Assembly: GCF_028023875.1 (NCBI RefSeq)
Contig: NZ_JAQIPB010000006.1
Span: forward strand, 372,001 to 436,000
DNA from: Xenophilus arseniciresistens
Lineage (GTDB): Bacteria; Pseudomonadota; Gammaproteobacteria; Burkholderiales; Burkholderiaceae_C
Length of the DNA stretch: 64,000 bases
Reading direction: 5' to 3'
Numbering within the stretch: position 1 is the first letter of the stretch; each line of letters opens with the position of its first letter. Below are positions 37,348 through 46,496 of this stretch, piece by piece. The position numbers and the translations under genes are program-made. The notes beneath the pieces were generated by a model. The model was not told the origin of the DNA, did no database searches, and saw only the letters and a list, made by a program, of their open reading frames with translations.

Positions 37348-38553
37348 ATGAGTTCTTCCCCGCGATTCCTGGGCCTGGCGCTGGTGCTGGGCCTTCTTTC
37401 GGCCATCGGCCCCTTTGCCATCGACATGTACCTGCCCGCGCTGCCGCTGATCGGGCGCGACCTGGGGGCCGACATGCAGACCGTGCAGTTGAGCCTGACG
37501 GTCTTTTTCGTGGCCATCGGCCTGGGCCAGCTGGTCTACGGGCCGGTGTCGGACATGCTGGGCCGCAAGCCTGCGCTGTACTTCGGCCTGGGCCTTTTTG
37601 CGCTGGCCAGCGTGGGCTGCGCGCTGGCCACCGACATCCATGTGCTGGTGGCGCTGCGCTTCATCCAGGGGCTGGGCGCGGCCGCGGGCATGGCGGTGCC
37701 GCGCGCCGTGGTGCGCGACCTGCACACCGGCGTGGATGCGGCCCGGCTGATGTCGCTGCTGATGCTGGTCTTCAGCGTCTCGCCCATCCTGGCGCCCCTG
37801 GCGGGCAGCGCCGTCATCGCCTGGACCGGCTGGCGGACCGTGTTCTGGGCCGTGGCCGTGGCGGCGCTGGCCGGCATGGCGCTGATGGCCAGTTCGCTGC
37901 AGGAAACCCGCGGCCCCGAGGCGCGCGTGCAAAGCAGCCTGGGTGCGGCCTGGCGCGCCTACGCGCACCTGCTGCGCGACCGGCACTACCTCGGCCTGGT
38001 GGCCATCGGCGGCTTCGGCATGGCGGGCTTCTTCACCTACCTGGCCAACTCCTCCTTCGTGATGATCGAGCACTATGGCCTGACGCCCACGCAGTACAGT
38101 CTGGCCTTTGCGCTCAATGCGGCGGCCTTCATCGGCGCGGCACAGCTCAACGGCCTGCTGGGCCGGCGCTTCGGCCTGGTGCCGCTGGTGCGCTTTTCGG
38201 CGCTGGCTTCGGCCCTGCTGGTGGCGGCGATGTGGCTGTTCTTCGCCGCGGGCGGCGATTCGCTGGCCGTGCTGATCGTGCTGTTTTTCTGCGCCAGTGC
38301 CTTCATGGGGCAGGTGGTGCCCACCACCGCGGTGCTGGCGCTCGAGGCGCATGGCGCCATCGCGGGCACCGCGTCGGCACTGATGGGCACACTGCAGATG
38401 CTCGGCGGCGCCGCGGCCATGGCGCTGATCGGCCTGGTGGCCAGCAGCCGGCCGCTGCCCATGGTCACGGGCATGGCCATCTGCGCGCTGCTGTCGCTGG
38501 CCACCGCCCTGGGCACGCTGGGCTGGCGCGGCCGCGCGGTCGCGGCCGCATGA
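37348..38553 (+). CDS. MFS multidrug exporter, Bcr/CflA type
   Basis: 401 residues with twelve hydrophobic spans; a drug:proton antiporter of the Bcr/CflA branch in the inner membrane. Seen: FAIDMYLPALPLIGRDL, the branch hallmark at the first span, and GPVSDMLGRKP, the loop-2 motif. ALRFIQGLGAAAGMAVPRAVVRD (cut at the relevant part: ALRFIQGLGAAAG) marks spans 4-5. ATG 37348 is preceded by GACAAT (37336-37341). It overlaps a second exporter gene by four bases (ATGA), implying joint expression. Substrate unknown. Confidence 0.92.
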   Translation: MSSSPRFLGLALVLGLLSAIGPFAIDMYLPALPLIGRDLGADMQTVQLSLTVFFVAIGLGQLVYGPVSDMLGRKPALYFGLGLFALASVGCALATDIHVLVALRFIQGLGAAAGMAVPRAVVRDLHTGVDAARLMSLLMLVFSVSPILAPLAGSAVIAWTGWRTVFWAVAVAALAGMALMASSLQETRGPEARVQSSLGAAWRAYAHLLRDRHYLGLVAIGGFGMAGFFTYLANSSFVMIEHYGLTPTQYSLAFALNAAAFIGAAQLNGLLGRRFGLVPLVRFSALASALLVAAMWLFFAAGGDSLAVLIVLFFCASAFMGQVVPTTAVLALEAHGAIAGTASALMGTLQMLGGAAAMALIGLVASSRPLPMVTGMAICALLSLATALGTLGWRGRAVAAA

Positions 38554-39977
38554 GCGGCGCCCGGCCGTCCGAAGGCACCCCAGTGAGCGCCTCCCTGGCG
38601 GAGGTGCCCCAGCAAGGTCTGCCCGCTGCGCAGCGCTGGCGCGCCATGGGCGTGCTGGTGCTGGGCATCGCGCTGGCGGTGCTCGACGGCACCATCCTCA
38701 ACCTGGCGCTGCCCGACATCGCGCGCAGCTTCTCGGCCTCGGCGCCGCATGCGATCTGGGTGGTCAACGCCTACCAGATCGCCACGCTGGTCATGCTGCT
38801 GCCGCTGGCCACGCTGGGCGATCTGATCGGCTACCGCCGCGTGTACCTGTGCGGCATGGCGCTGTTCGCACTGGCCTCGCTGGGCGCGATGGTGGCGCCC
38901 TCGCTGGAGCTGCTGATCGCCGCGCGTGCGCTGCAGGGCCTGGGCGCGGCCGGCGTGATGAGCGTGAACGCGGCGCTGGTGCGGCTGATCTTTGCGCCCG
39001 GGCAACTGGGTCGCGGCATGGCCATCAATTCGATGGTGGTGGCCACCGCATCGGTGGCCGGGCCCACGGTGGCGGCAGCCATCCTGTCGGTGGCGGACTG
39101 GCCCTGGCTTTTTGCGCTCAACCTGCCGCTGGGGCTGCTGGTGATGCTGCTGGGCCGGCGTGCCCTGCCGCCCAACGTGAGCCGCGCCGCGCCGGGCGCA
39201 CGCATCGCGCCGCTGGACGTGCTGCTCAACGTGCTGATGTTCGCGCTGATCTTCCTGGGCGCCGACCGCCTGGCCGTGCGCGATGCAGGCGCCGCCGCGC
39301 TGCCGCTGGACGGGCTGGCGCTGCTGGCCGCGGGGCTGCTGGTGGGCGCGGTGCACGTGCAGCGCCAGCGCAGGCGCGTGGCGCCGCTGTTCCCGGTCGA
39401 TCTGCTGCGCATCCCCGTGTTCGCGCTGTCCATGGGCGCTTCCGTCAGTGCCTTCTCGGCGCAGACGCTGGCCTATCTCTCGCTGCCCTTCCTGCTGCTG
39501 GACAGCTGGGGCCGCTCGCATCTGCAGGCGGGCCTGCTGATCACGGCCTGGCCGCTGGCCATCGTGGCCATGGGGCCGGTGGTGGCGCGGCTGATCGGTC
39601 GCGTGCCCGACGGGCTGATGGGTGGTGCCGGCATGGTGCTGATGGCCTTCGGCCTGTCGCTGCTGGCCCTGCTGCCCGACGGGGCGAGCGACCTGTCCAT
39701 GGTCTGGCGCCTGGCGCTGTGCGGCGTGGGTTTTGCGCTGTTCCAGTCGCCCAACAACCACACGATCGTGCGTTCGGCGCCGCTGTCGCGCAGCGGCGCG
39801 GCCAGCGGCATGCAGGGCACGGCGCGGCTCACGGGCCAGACCTTGGGGGCGGTGCTGCTGGCGGGCATCTTCAGCCTCTGGCCGCCGCAGGCGGGGCAGG
39901 GGCCGCTGATCGCGCTGGGCCTGGCGGCCGTGTGCGCGCTCGCGGCGGGCGTGTTCAGCGTGCTGCGCGTTCGCTAA
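38550..39977 (+). CDS. MFS exporter of the EmrB/QacA (DHA2) type
   Basis: 475 residues with about fourteen hydrophobic spans, the DHA2 drug:proton antiporter layout. Seen: LDGTILNLALPDIARSF in the first span, AYQIATLVMLLPLATLGDL in the second, and ALQGLGAAGVMS after the fourth. The start ATG overlaps the stop of the Bcr-type gene. It ends in a 4-bp convergent overlap (CTAA at 39974-39977) with the GST gene. No adaptor (EmrA) or TetR regulator is adjacent. Confidence 0.92.
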   Translation: MSGARPSEGTPVSASLAEVPQQGLPAAQRWRAMGVLVLGIALAVLDGTILNLALPDIARSFSASAPHAIWVVNAYQIATLVMLLPLATLGDLIGYRRVYLCGMALFALASLGAMVAPSLELLIAARALQGLGAAGVMSVNAALVRLIFAPGQLGRGMAINSMVVATASVAGPTVAAAILSVADWPWLFALNLPLGLLVMLLGRRALPPNVSRAAPGARIAPLDVLLNVLMFALIFLGADRLAVRDAGAAALPLDGLALLAAGLLVGAVHVQRQRRRVAPLFPVDLLRIPVFALSMGASVSAFSAQTLAYLSLPFLLLDSWGRSHLQAGLLITAWPLAIVAMGPVVARLIGRVPDGLMGGAGMVLMAFGLSLLALLPDGASDLSMVWRLALCGVGFALFQSPNNHTIVRSAPLSRSGAASGMQGTARLTGQTLGAVLLAGIFSLWPPQAGQGPLIALGLAAVCALAAGVFSVLRVR

Positions 39978-40651
39978 CTGGCGCAGGCGAAGACCTCGTC
40001 GGGCTGCCCCGGCTGCCAGGGCGGCAGCTTGCGCATCGCGCGCTCGAACAGCGGGCTTTGCACCCACTGCTGCAGCCAGGCCTGCAGGCGCGGCCAGGGC
40101 TGCGCGCCGAACCAGGCTGCATCCACCTGCGCGGCCTGGCGCACGAAGGGCATCCATGCCACGTCGGCCAGGCGGGCCTGCGGCCCGAACAGGAAGGCTT
40201 GCGACTGCAGGCGCGCATCGAGGGCCGCGGCCTGCGCGGCGATCGCGTCGCGCGCAGCACCCGGCGCCCACTGCGGATGGCGCTCGGGGTACTTGTAGGC
40301 GTCCAGGGCCTGCTTGAAGGGGCCATCGCACTGCGCGATCAGGGCCTGCATCGCCTCGCCGTCGCCCACCAGCCAGCCCAGCGGGTCCTGGCGTGCGAGC
40401 GCCCATCGCATGATGTCAAGGCTCTGGTCGATCACCACCCCGTCGGCCAGCTGCAGCACCGGCACGGTGCCTTTGGGCGAAGCCGCCAGCAGCGCCGCGG
40501 GCTTGTCGCGCAGCACCACTTCGCGCAGCGTGCAGGCCTGGCCGCTGGCCAGCAACGCCAGCCGCGCCCGCATCGCATAGGGGCAGCGGCGAAAGGAATA
40601 GAGCACGGGCCGGCCGTTCAGACCAGGCGGCGAATCGCTTTCTTGCGCCAT
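39974..40651 (-). CDS. Glutathione S-transferase family protein
   Basis: 225 residues; N-terminal thioredoxin-like domain with FRRCPYAMRARLAL (Cys in the active-site position) and SPKGTVPVLQL (cis-Pro motif), then a C-terminal helical domain (about 85-225) ending in a Trp-rich stretch. Probably a cytoplasmic thiol transferase or reductase; substrate unknown. It starts 34 bp inside the end of the MATE gene, in another frame, on the same strand. The overlap suggests joint translation. Confidence 0.9.
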   Translation of the reverse strand: MAQESDSPPGLNGRPVLYSFRRCPYAMRARLALLASGQACTLREVVLRDKPAALLAASPKGTVPVLQLADGVVIDQSLDIMRWALARQDPLGWLVGDGEAMQALIAQCDGPFKQALDAYKYPERHPQWAPGAARDAIAAQAAALDARLQSQAFLFGPQARLADVAWMPFVRQAAQVDAAWFGAQPWPRLQAWLQQWVQSPLFERAMRKLPPWQPGQPDEVFACAS

Positions 40652-42057
40652 ACGAAGCGGTAGTAGGCCGCCTGCAGCGCCAGCATGCAGCCGAAGAAGA
40701 CCGGGTAGGCGATCCACACGCCGTCCAGCCCGATCCGGCGGCTCATGAACCAGGCCACCGGCACCTCGATCAGCACGATGCACAGCACCGAGATCAGCGT
40801 GGGCACCAGCACCGTGCCGCTGGCGCGCATGATGCCCGACAGGGCCGAGCCCATGCCGAAGATCACCAGGCTCCACAGCATGATGTGCAGCAGGCGCTGG
40901 GCGATCTCGATCACTGCAGGGTCGGTGATGAACAGGCTCATCAGCGGACGCGAGAACAGGTAGCCCAGCCCCACCAGGCTGCCCGTGAGCAGCAGGTTCA
41001 TGCCCAGCGCCGTGCGCGTGATGGCACCCAGCCGCTGCACCTGGCCTGCGCCGATGGCCTGCGCACCGAGGATGGAGGCCGTGATGGCGATCGAGATGGC
41101 CGGGAACTGCACATAGGCCACCACCTGGTTCACCGCGCCGTAGGCGGCGGTGGCGGGTGCGCCGAAGTCGTTGACCATGGTCAGCAGCGCCAGCTCGGCG
41201 CCGGCCACCACGATCATCTGCACGCCCGTGGGCACACCCACGCGCAGCACGCTGCGCAGCAGGGCCGCATCGATGCGCAGGTGCGGCATGAGCCGCGCGT
41301 CGGGCGCGAGCGGGCTGCGCTTGTGGCGCAGGTGCCGGCCCATCCACAGCAGCGCGACGACGAAGGCGGCCACCGACCCCCAGGCCGCGCTGGCCACGCC
41401 CTGGGGCGGCAGGCCGAACCAGCCGCGGATCAGGGCCGGCGTGAGCAGCAGCCCCACGCCGGTGGAGATCAGCAGCGTGAACATCGGCGTCATGGTGTCG
41501 CCCACGCCGCGCAGCAGCGAGGTGGCCAGCAGGAACACGAACAGCCCCGGCATCGCCACCAGCATGATGCGCGCGTAGCGCGTGGCCTCGGGCAGGATGT
41601 CGGCCGGCGTGCCCAGCAGGCGCAGCAGCACGTCGGTGAACAGCCCGCCCAGCACCGCGATCAGCAGGCCGAAAAGCACTGTCACGCTCAGCGCGGTGCC
41701 GGCAATGGCACGGGCTTTGGCGGCATCCTGCGCACCCCAGGCCTGGCCGATCAGCACCGAGCTGCCCGCGCCCAGGCCGATCACGAAGGCGATGAAGAAG
41801 AACATCACCGGGAAGAAGCTGGAGACCGCGGCCATCGCGTTGACGCCCAGCATCTGGCCCACGAACACGTTGTTCAGCGTGCCCGACAGCGACTGCAGGA
41901 TGTTGGCCAGCAGCATGGGCGCGAGGAAGAACAGGAAGGTCTGCCACAGCGGCCGCTGGCCGTGGCGCTCATGCGTTGTCGTGCCTTCGGCAGGCGGCGC
42001 GATGGCTTCGTTGGCGCGGCCTGGCACGGCCGCGGCCTTTGCAGCAGAAGAGGGCAT
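40618..42057 (-). CDS. MATE family efflux transporter
   Basis: 479 residues with twelve hydrophobic spans; exports cationic compounds in exchange for H+ or Na+ through the inner membrane. Seen: FLAPMLLANILQSLSGTLNN and MLGVNAMAAVSSFFPV near the start, and the mirrored second half VGVPTGVQMIVVAGAELALL. The long open frame continues further upstream in shadow of the DUF2239 gene, so I start at ATG 42057. Eight bases separate it from the DUF2239 stop, and the GST gene overlaps its end. Confidence 0.92.
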   Translation of the reverse strand: MPSSAAKAAAVPGRANEAIAPPAEGTTTHERHGQRPLWQTFLFFLAPMLLANILQSLSGTLNNVFVGQMLGVNAMAAVSSFFPVMFFFIAFVIGLGAGSSVLIGQAWGAQDAAKARAIAGTALSVTVLFGLLIAVLGGLFTDVLLRLLGTPADILPEATRYARIMLVAMPGLFVFLLATSLLRGVGDTMTPMFTLLISTGVGLLLTPALIRGWFGLPPQGVASAAWGSVAAFVVALLWMGRHLRHKRSPLAPDARLMPHLRIDAALLRSVLRVGVPTGVQMIVVAGAELALLTMVNDFGAPATAAYGAVNQVVAYVQFPAISIAITASILGAQAIGAGQVQRLGAITRTALGMNLLLTGSLVGLGYLFSRPLMSLFITDPAVIEIAQRLLHIMLWSLVIFGMGSALSGIMRASGTVLVPTLISVLCIVLIEVPVAWFMSRRIGLDGVWIAYPVFFGCMLALQAAYYRFVWRKKAIRRLV

Positions 42058-42065
42058 GCGCGTGC

Positions 42066-42668
42066 TCAGGCCGACGGCGGCGTGCTCGCGTCCCAGCCCG
42101 GCTCGGCCAGCTGGCGCACGTACTGCGCCAGGTCGGCGGGCCAGTCGCTCACGTAGCTGTCGAAGCGCGCGCGCTCGCCGGCGAAGAGCGAGCGGGAGGC
42201 TTCCTCGAAGCCCGGCAGCTCGCTGCCCAGCAGGCTCATCACGCGGTAGGCGGCTTCGCGCGCGGCGCGCACACTGTCGCGCTCCGCATAGTTGCGCCGG
42301 GCCTCGTCGATGAGCCGGCGCAGCGCCACCGAAGCGCCGCCGGGCTGGCGGCTGAGCCAGTCCCAGTGGCGCGGCAGCAGCGTCACTTCGCGCGCTACCA
42401 CGCCCAGCTTGGGCCGGCCCACGCCGCGCGCGGGTGCTTCGTCGGGCGCGTGCTCGGGCCCGCTGCCTTCGGGGCGCAGGTCCAGCTCGACGCGGGTGCC
42501 GCTGTCCTGCTCGAACACGACGGCGGTCGCGCCGTCCGCCTGCGCTCGCAGCACGGCCAGCACTTCGTCGCGCGTGCCGGTGGCAATGCGCCGATGGCCC
42601 GCGAAGGCGATCAGCACCGAAGGCGCAGGAGGCTCGGAGGGAGGGTCGGAAGAGGTGTCTGTAGACAT
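42066..42668 (-). CDS. DUF2239 family protein
   Basis: 200 residues, soluble, function unknown. The centre carries the DUF2239 hallmark: GRPKLGVVAREVTLLPRHWD, then WLSRQPGGASVALRRLIDEA. The N-terminal part (18-70) looks like a small beta domain, and the C-terminal third is helical and acidic. A strong promoter ends only 7 bp before the ATG, so the mRNA may be leaderless. First gene of a minus-strand run with MATE and GST. Confidence 0.9.
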   Translation of the reverse strand: MSTDTSSDPPSEPPAPSVLIAFAGHRRIATGTRDEVLAVLRAQADGATAVVFEQDSGTRVELDLRPEGSGPEHAPDEAPARGVGRPKLGVVAREVTLLPRHWDWLSRQPGGASVALRRLIDEARRNYAERDSVRAAREAAYRVMSLLGSELPGFEEASRSLFAGERARFDSYVSDWPADLAQYVRQLAEPGWDASTPPSA

Positions 42669-42675
42669 GATTCAA

Positions 42676-42705
42676 ATTCTACCCGGGCCAAATATTTTTA
42701 ATCAA
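42676..42705 (-). promoter_or_regulatory. Promoter of the DUF2239-MATE-GST run
   Basis: On the minus strand, TTGATT (42700-42705), an 18-bp spacer and TAGAAT (42676-42681) match the sigma-70 consensus well, within an AT-rich patch. The ATG lies 7 bp after the -10 box. Two similar CCGGGC(C)AAATA-like elements (near 42683 and 42711) flank it. Confidence 0.6.
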
Positions 42706-42812
42706 TCCATCCGGGCAAAATAAGTAGCTGCTCACAAAAGACCAGCGCGCGCGTCAGCCGACGCCGCGGCTGCGGGCAGGGTGCTTGTTGCATCGCGCAA
42801 AATCCCGCGCAC

Positions 42813-43466
42813 ATGAAAGAAGTCAACGGACTGGTGGTGTGCGAAGGCTGCGATGCGGTCTACCGACGGCCCGCGCTGCGCCCGCGCGAGATCGCGCATT
42901 GCGCGCGCTGCGGCACCGAGCTGGCGCGCCACGCGGGCATGCAGCAGCGTCGACTGCTGCCGCTGGCGGTGGCCAGCCTGATCCTGTTCGCGATCGCCAA
43001 CCTGTTCCCCATCGTCGAGATCGAGCTGCAGGGCCTGCACAGCCAGACCACGCTCGCCGGCGCCGTGCTCACGCTGGCGGGGGAGGGCATGTCGGAAGTG
43101 GCGCTGCTGGTGCTGGCCACCACCTTGCTGTTCCCGCTCGTGCAGCTGAGCGTGCTGTGCTATTTGCTGGTGCCGCTGGCGCGCGGCACGCGGCCGCCGG
43201 GCTTTGCGGCGCTGGTGGGCCTGCTGCAGGCGCTGCGCCCCTGGGGCATGGTCGAGGTGTTCCTGCTGGGCGTGCTGGTGGCGATCATCAAGCTCTCCGG
43301 CATGGCGACGGTGGTGGCCGGCGCTGCGCTGTGGGCTTTCGTGGGGCTCACGGTGCTGCTGACGGTGGTGGTGTCTTTCGACCCGCGCGGTTTCTGGGAG
43401 CTGGCTTTCGATGGCCCCACGCAGCAGGACGTGCGCGAGGCCGACGAGATGAAAGGCATGGCGTGA
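42813..43466 (+). CDS. pqiA: Paraquat-inducible protein A, N-terminal half (PqiA-1)
   Basis: 217 residues; an inner-membrane protein with an N-terminal zinc-ribbon-like CxxC pair (Cys10/13 and Cys30/33) and four hydrophobic spans, the PqiA domain. E. coli PqiA is a single protein with two such domains; here they are separate genes, joined by a GTGA overlap. With pqiB and pqiC downstream it belongs to an MCE system thought to move lipids between membranes and protect the envelope. A CAAAAT element lies 9 bp before the ATG. Confidence 0.92.
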   Translation: MKEVNGLVVCEGCDAVYRRPALRPREIAHCARCGTELARHAGMQQRRLLPLAVASLILFAIANLFPIVEIELQGLHSQTTLAGAVLTLAGEGMSEVALLVLATTLLFPLVQLSVLCYLLVPLARGTRPPGFAALVGLLQALRPWGMVEVFLLGVLVAIIKLSGMATVVAGAALWAFVGLTVLLTVVVSFDPRGFWELAFDGPTQQDVREADEMKGMA

Positions 43467-44191
43467 GGCGCAGCGCACGCCTGCAGGCGCGGCTGGACGC
43501 GCTGGCCGCCCAGGCCACGCCCTACACCGCGGTGGCGCCCGCGCAGGGCGAGGCGCTGACGGCCGGGCAGATGGGCCTGATCAGTTGCCACCGCTGCAAC
43601 GCCGTGTGGCGCGATGCCCACGAGGGCGCGCGCTGCGGGCGCTGCGGCGCCACGCTGCACGCACGCAAGCCGCACAGCATCCAGCGCACCTGGGCCCTGC
43701 TGATCGCCGCCGTCATCATGTACCTGCCGGCCAATCTGCTGCCGGTGATGATCACCAAGAGCCTGTTCGGCACGCAGCAGGACACCATCCTCAGCGGCGT
43801 GATCTTCTTCTGGGTCAGCGGCTCCTACGGCCTGGCGGCGCTGATCTTCACCGCCAGCTTCCTGGTGCCGCTGTTCAAGCTGGCGGCACTGTTCGTGCTG
43901 GTGGCGATGGCCCAGAGCGGCAGCGACTGGCGCCAGCGCGAAAGGGCGCGGCTGTATCAGCTGCTGGAGTTCATCGGCCGCTGGTCCATGCTCGACGTCT
44001 TCGTCGTGGCACTGCTGGCCGGGCTGGTGCAGATCCAGGGCTTCGCCGTGGTGGAGGCCGGCGTGGGCATTGCCGCCTTTGGCGCGGTGGTGGTGCTGAC
44101 CATGCTGGCCTCGCTGAGCTTCGATCCCCGGCTGAGCTGGGACCTGCCTTTGAGAGAATCCCCGCCGCCTTCACCGACTGCGAATGACTGA
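43463..44191 (+). CDS. pqiA: Paraquat-inducible protein A, C-terminal half (PqiA-2)
   Basis: 242 residues; the second PqiA domain as its own gene. A zinc-ribbon-like pair (Cys42/45, Cys58/61) precedes four hydrophobic spans; IMYLPANLLPVMITKSLFG and GRWSMLDVFVVALLAGLVQI are characteristic PqiA segments. The GTG start overlaps the stop of PqiA-1, and the end overlaps pqiB by eight bases, so translation of the set is tightly coupled. Confidence 0.92.
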   Translation: MRRSARLQARLDALAAQATPYTAVAPAQGEALTAGQMGLISCHRCNAVWRDAHEGARCGRCGATLHARKPHSIQRTWALLIAAVIMYLPANLLPVMITKSLFGTQQDTILSGVIFFWVSGSYGLAALIFTASFLVPLFKLAALFVLVAMAQSGSDWRQRERARLYQLLEFIGRWSMLDVFVVALLAGLVQIQGFAVVEAGVGIAAFGAVVVLTMLASLSFDPRLSWDLPLRESPPPSPTAND

Positions 44192-45845
44192 AGAAGAACA
44201 GCCTCAATCCCCTCCTGCAGCACCTCCCGCAATGGCCGAGCCGCGCGTGGTGCGGCGCCGCGACTGGGTGCCCTCGCTGATCTGGTTGATCCCCATCGTG
44301 GCCGCGCTGGTGGGCGTGACGCTGGTGGCCAGGATCCTCTGGAACCGTGGCCCCGAAGTCGTGCTGACCTTCAAGACCGCCGAAGGGCTGGAGGCGGGCA
44401 AGACCAGCGTGAAGTACAAGGACGTGCAGATCGGCACCGTGCAGAACATCCGCCTGGCGCGCGACCGCTCGCACGTGCGCGTGCGGGTCCAGCTCGACAA
44501 GGACGCGCGCGAGGGCTTCACCGCGAAAGACGCGCGCTACTGGGTGGTGCGCCCCCGGCTGGACACCTCCGGCATCTCGGGCCTGGGCACGCTGCTTTCG
44601 GGCGCCTACATCGGCGCCGACGCGGGCGTGGCGGCCGAGACCAGCGAGGAGTTCGAGGGGCTGGAGCTGCCACCCATCGTCACGCGCGATGCGCAGGGCA
44701 AGCAGTTCACGCTGCGCGCGCGCGACATCGGCTCGCTGGACATCGGCTCGCCCGTCTACTACCGCCGCATCAAGGTGGGGCAGATCTCCTCCTTCAACCT
44801 CGACGAGGACGGCAAGGGCGTGACCTTGCGTGCCTTCGTCAACGCCCCCTATGACCGATTCGTGGGCGTCAACACGCGCTTCTGGCACGCCAGCGGCCTG
44901 GACGTGCAGGTGGGCGCCAGCGGCGTGATGCTGCGCACCCAGTCGCTGGCCTCCATCCTGCTGGGCGGCATCGCCTTCCAGGCACCCGACGACCTCTCGG
45001 GCCCGCTGGCCGAGGCCGACACCAGCTTCGTCCTGGCCAAGGACGAGACCGCCGCCATGAAGGCGCCCGACGGCCCCTCGCAGACCCTGCTGATGTACTT
45101 CAACCAGTCGCTGCGCGGCCTCTCGCCGGGCGCGCCGGTGGACTTCCGCGGCGTGGTGATCGGCGAGGTCAAGTCCATCGGCGTGCAGTTCGACCGCGCC
45201 GAGCGCGAGTTCCGCATGCCGGTGCTGGTCACGGTCTACCCCGACCGGCTGCGCCGCGCCGACCTGAACAACACCGGCGAGCCGCTGCCCGAGTCGCGTT
45301 TCACGCAGGCCGAGCGGCTGCGCTTCCTGATCGAGCGCGGCCTGCGCGCGCAGCTGCGCACGGGCAACCTGCTCACGGGCCAGATCTACGTGGCGCTGGA
45401 CTTCTTCCCCAAGGAAAAGCCCGTGAAGGTGGACACCGAGCAGACGCCCATCGAGCTGCCCACGGTGGCCAACAGCCTGGACGAGCTGCAGTCGCAGGTG
45501 CAGGAGATCGCCACCAAGATCAACCGCATTCCCTTCGAGGAACTGGCGGCCGACGTGCGGCGCTCGCTGGCCACGCTCAACAGCACCCTGACCAGCGCCG
45601 AAAGCACGGTGGCCGCGATCCGCAACGACGTGACGCCCGAGATCGCCGCCGCGCTGAAGGACGCGCGCAAGACCATCGACACCGCCGGCCGGACCCTGGC
45701 CGAGGACGCGCCGCTGCAGCAGGACCTGCGCCAGACGCTGCAGGAGCTTTCGCGCACGGCGGCCTCCGTGCGGGTGCTGACCGACTACCTCGAACGCCAT
45801 CCCGAATCACTGCTGCGCGGCAAGCCCAAGGACCCTCGCCCATGA
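44184..45845 (+). CDS. pqiB: MCE-domain lipid transport protein PqiB
   Basis: 553 residues; one N-terminal transmembrane helix (about 30-50, PSLIWLIPIVAALVGVTLVA), then three MCE (MlaD) domains (from about 55, 170 and 295). A C-terminal coiled-coil helix follows (about 425-540; heptad-like LDELQSQVQEIATKINRI). This is the PqiB plan, a periplasm-spanning tube of stacked MCE rings whose helices reach the outer membrane. It acts with the PqiA proteins and PqiC. Its last four bases overlap pqiC. Confidence 0.95.
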   Translation: MTEEEQPQSPPAAPPAMAEPRVVRRRDWVPSLIWLIPIVAALVGVTLVARILWNRGPEVVLTFKTAEGLEAGKTSVKYKDVQIGTVQNIRLARDRSHVRVRVQLDKDAREGFTAKDARYWVVRPRLDTSGISGLGTLLSGAYIGADAGVAAETSEEFEGLELPPIVTRDAQGKQFTLRARDIGSLDIGSPVYYRRIKVGQISSFNLDEDGKGVTLRAFVNAPYDRFVGVNTRFWHASGLDVQVGASGVMLRTQSLASILLGGIAFQAPDDLSGPLAEADTSFVLAKDETAAMKAPDGPSQTLLMYFNQSLRGLSPGAPVDFRGVVIGEVKSIGVQFDRAEREFRMPVLVTVYPDRLRRADLNNTGEPLPESRFTQAERLRFLIERGLRAQLRTGNLLTGQIYVALDFFPKEKPVKVDTEQTPIELPTVANSLDELQSQVQEIATKINRIPFEELAADVRRSLATLNSTLTSAESTVAAIRNDVTPEIAAALKDARKTIDTAGRTLAEDAPLQQDLRQTLQELSRTAASVRVLTDYLERHPESLLRGKPKDPRP

Positions 45846-46480
45846 ACGTTCTCTTTTCGCGCGCCCGCCTCGGGCTGGGCAGCGTGGCGGCCCTGGTGCT
45901 GCTGGCCGGCTGTGCCAGCGACCCTGACCGCTACTACACGCTGAGCGCGCCGCCACCTGCGGCAGGCCTGGCCGCACCGGCCCCCGCCCAGCCCGGCCTG
46001 GCCATCGAGATCGGCCCCGTGGCCGTGCCCGAGCGCCTGGCCCGGCCGCAGATGGTGCTGCGCCGCGGCGGCGCCGACGTGGCGCAGCTGCAGGTGCTGG
46101 AGCAGCACCGCTGGGCCTCCTCCTTCGAACAGGAATTGCGCGACGCACTGTCTGCCGCGGTGGCCCAGCGGCTGGGCGCGGCCGACGTGAGCCGCGCCGG
46201 CCGCGTGCAGGGCCAGACCGTGTGGCGCGCGAGCGTGCAGGTGCAGGCCTTCGATGCCGTGCCCGCCGAGCAGGTGAGTGCGCGGCTGCAATGGCGGCTG
46301 CGTCGGCCCGACGGCAGCGATGCAGGTGCCTGCGGCTGGAGCGGCAGCGAGCCGGTCGGCGCGCAGATGGAGGCCGTGGCCCAGGGCGCACAGCGGCTCA
46401 CGGCCCGCGCGGCCGAGGCGCTGGCGCAGCAGATCGCGGCGCTGCAGGGCGGCGCGGCGCTGCGTTGCCAGCAGGGCTGA
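45842..46480 (+). CDS. pqiC: Outer-membrane lipoprotein PqiC (YmbA/ABC-transport auxiliary type)
   Basis: 212 residues with a lipoprotein signal (VLLAGC, Cys24). The mature domain begins DPDRYYTLS, the standard opening of this family, and has the central ERLARPQMVLRRG segment. It is the outer-membrane partner of PqiB. ATG overlaps the pqiB stop (ATGA). The residue pair QQG ends the chain just before a convergent gene. Confidence 0.93.
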   Translation: MNVLFSRARLGLGSVAALVLLAGCASDPDRYYTLSAPPPAAGLAAPAPAQPGLAIEIGPVAVPERLARPQMVLRRGGADVAQLQVLEQHRWASSFEQELRDALSAAVAQRLGAADVSRAGRVQGQTVWRASVQVQAFDAVPAEQVSARLQWRLRRPDGSDAGACGWSGSEPVGAQMEAVAQGAQRLTARAAEALAQQIAALQGGAALRCQQG

Positions 46481-46496
46481 TGAAGCCCGCCGCGCT

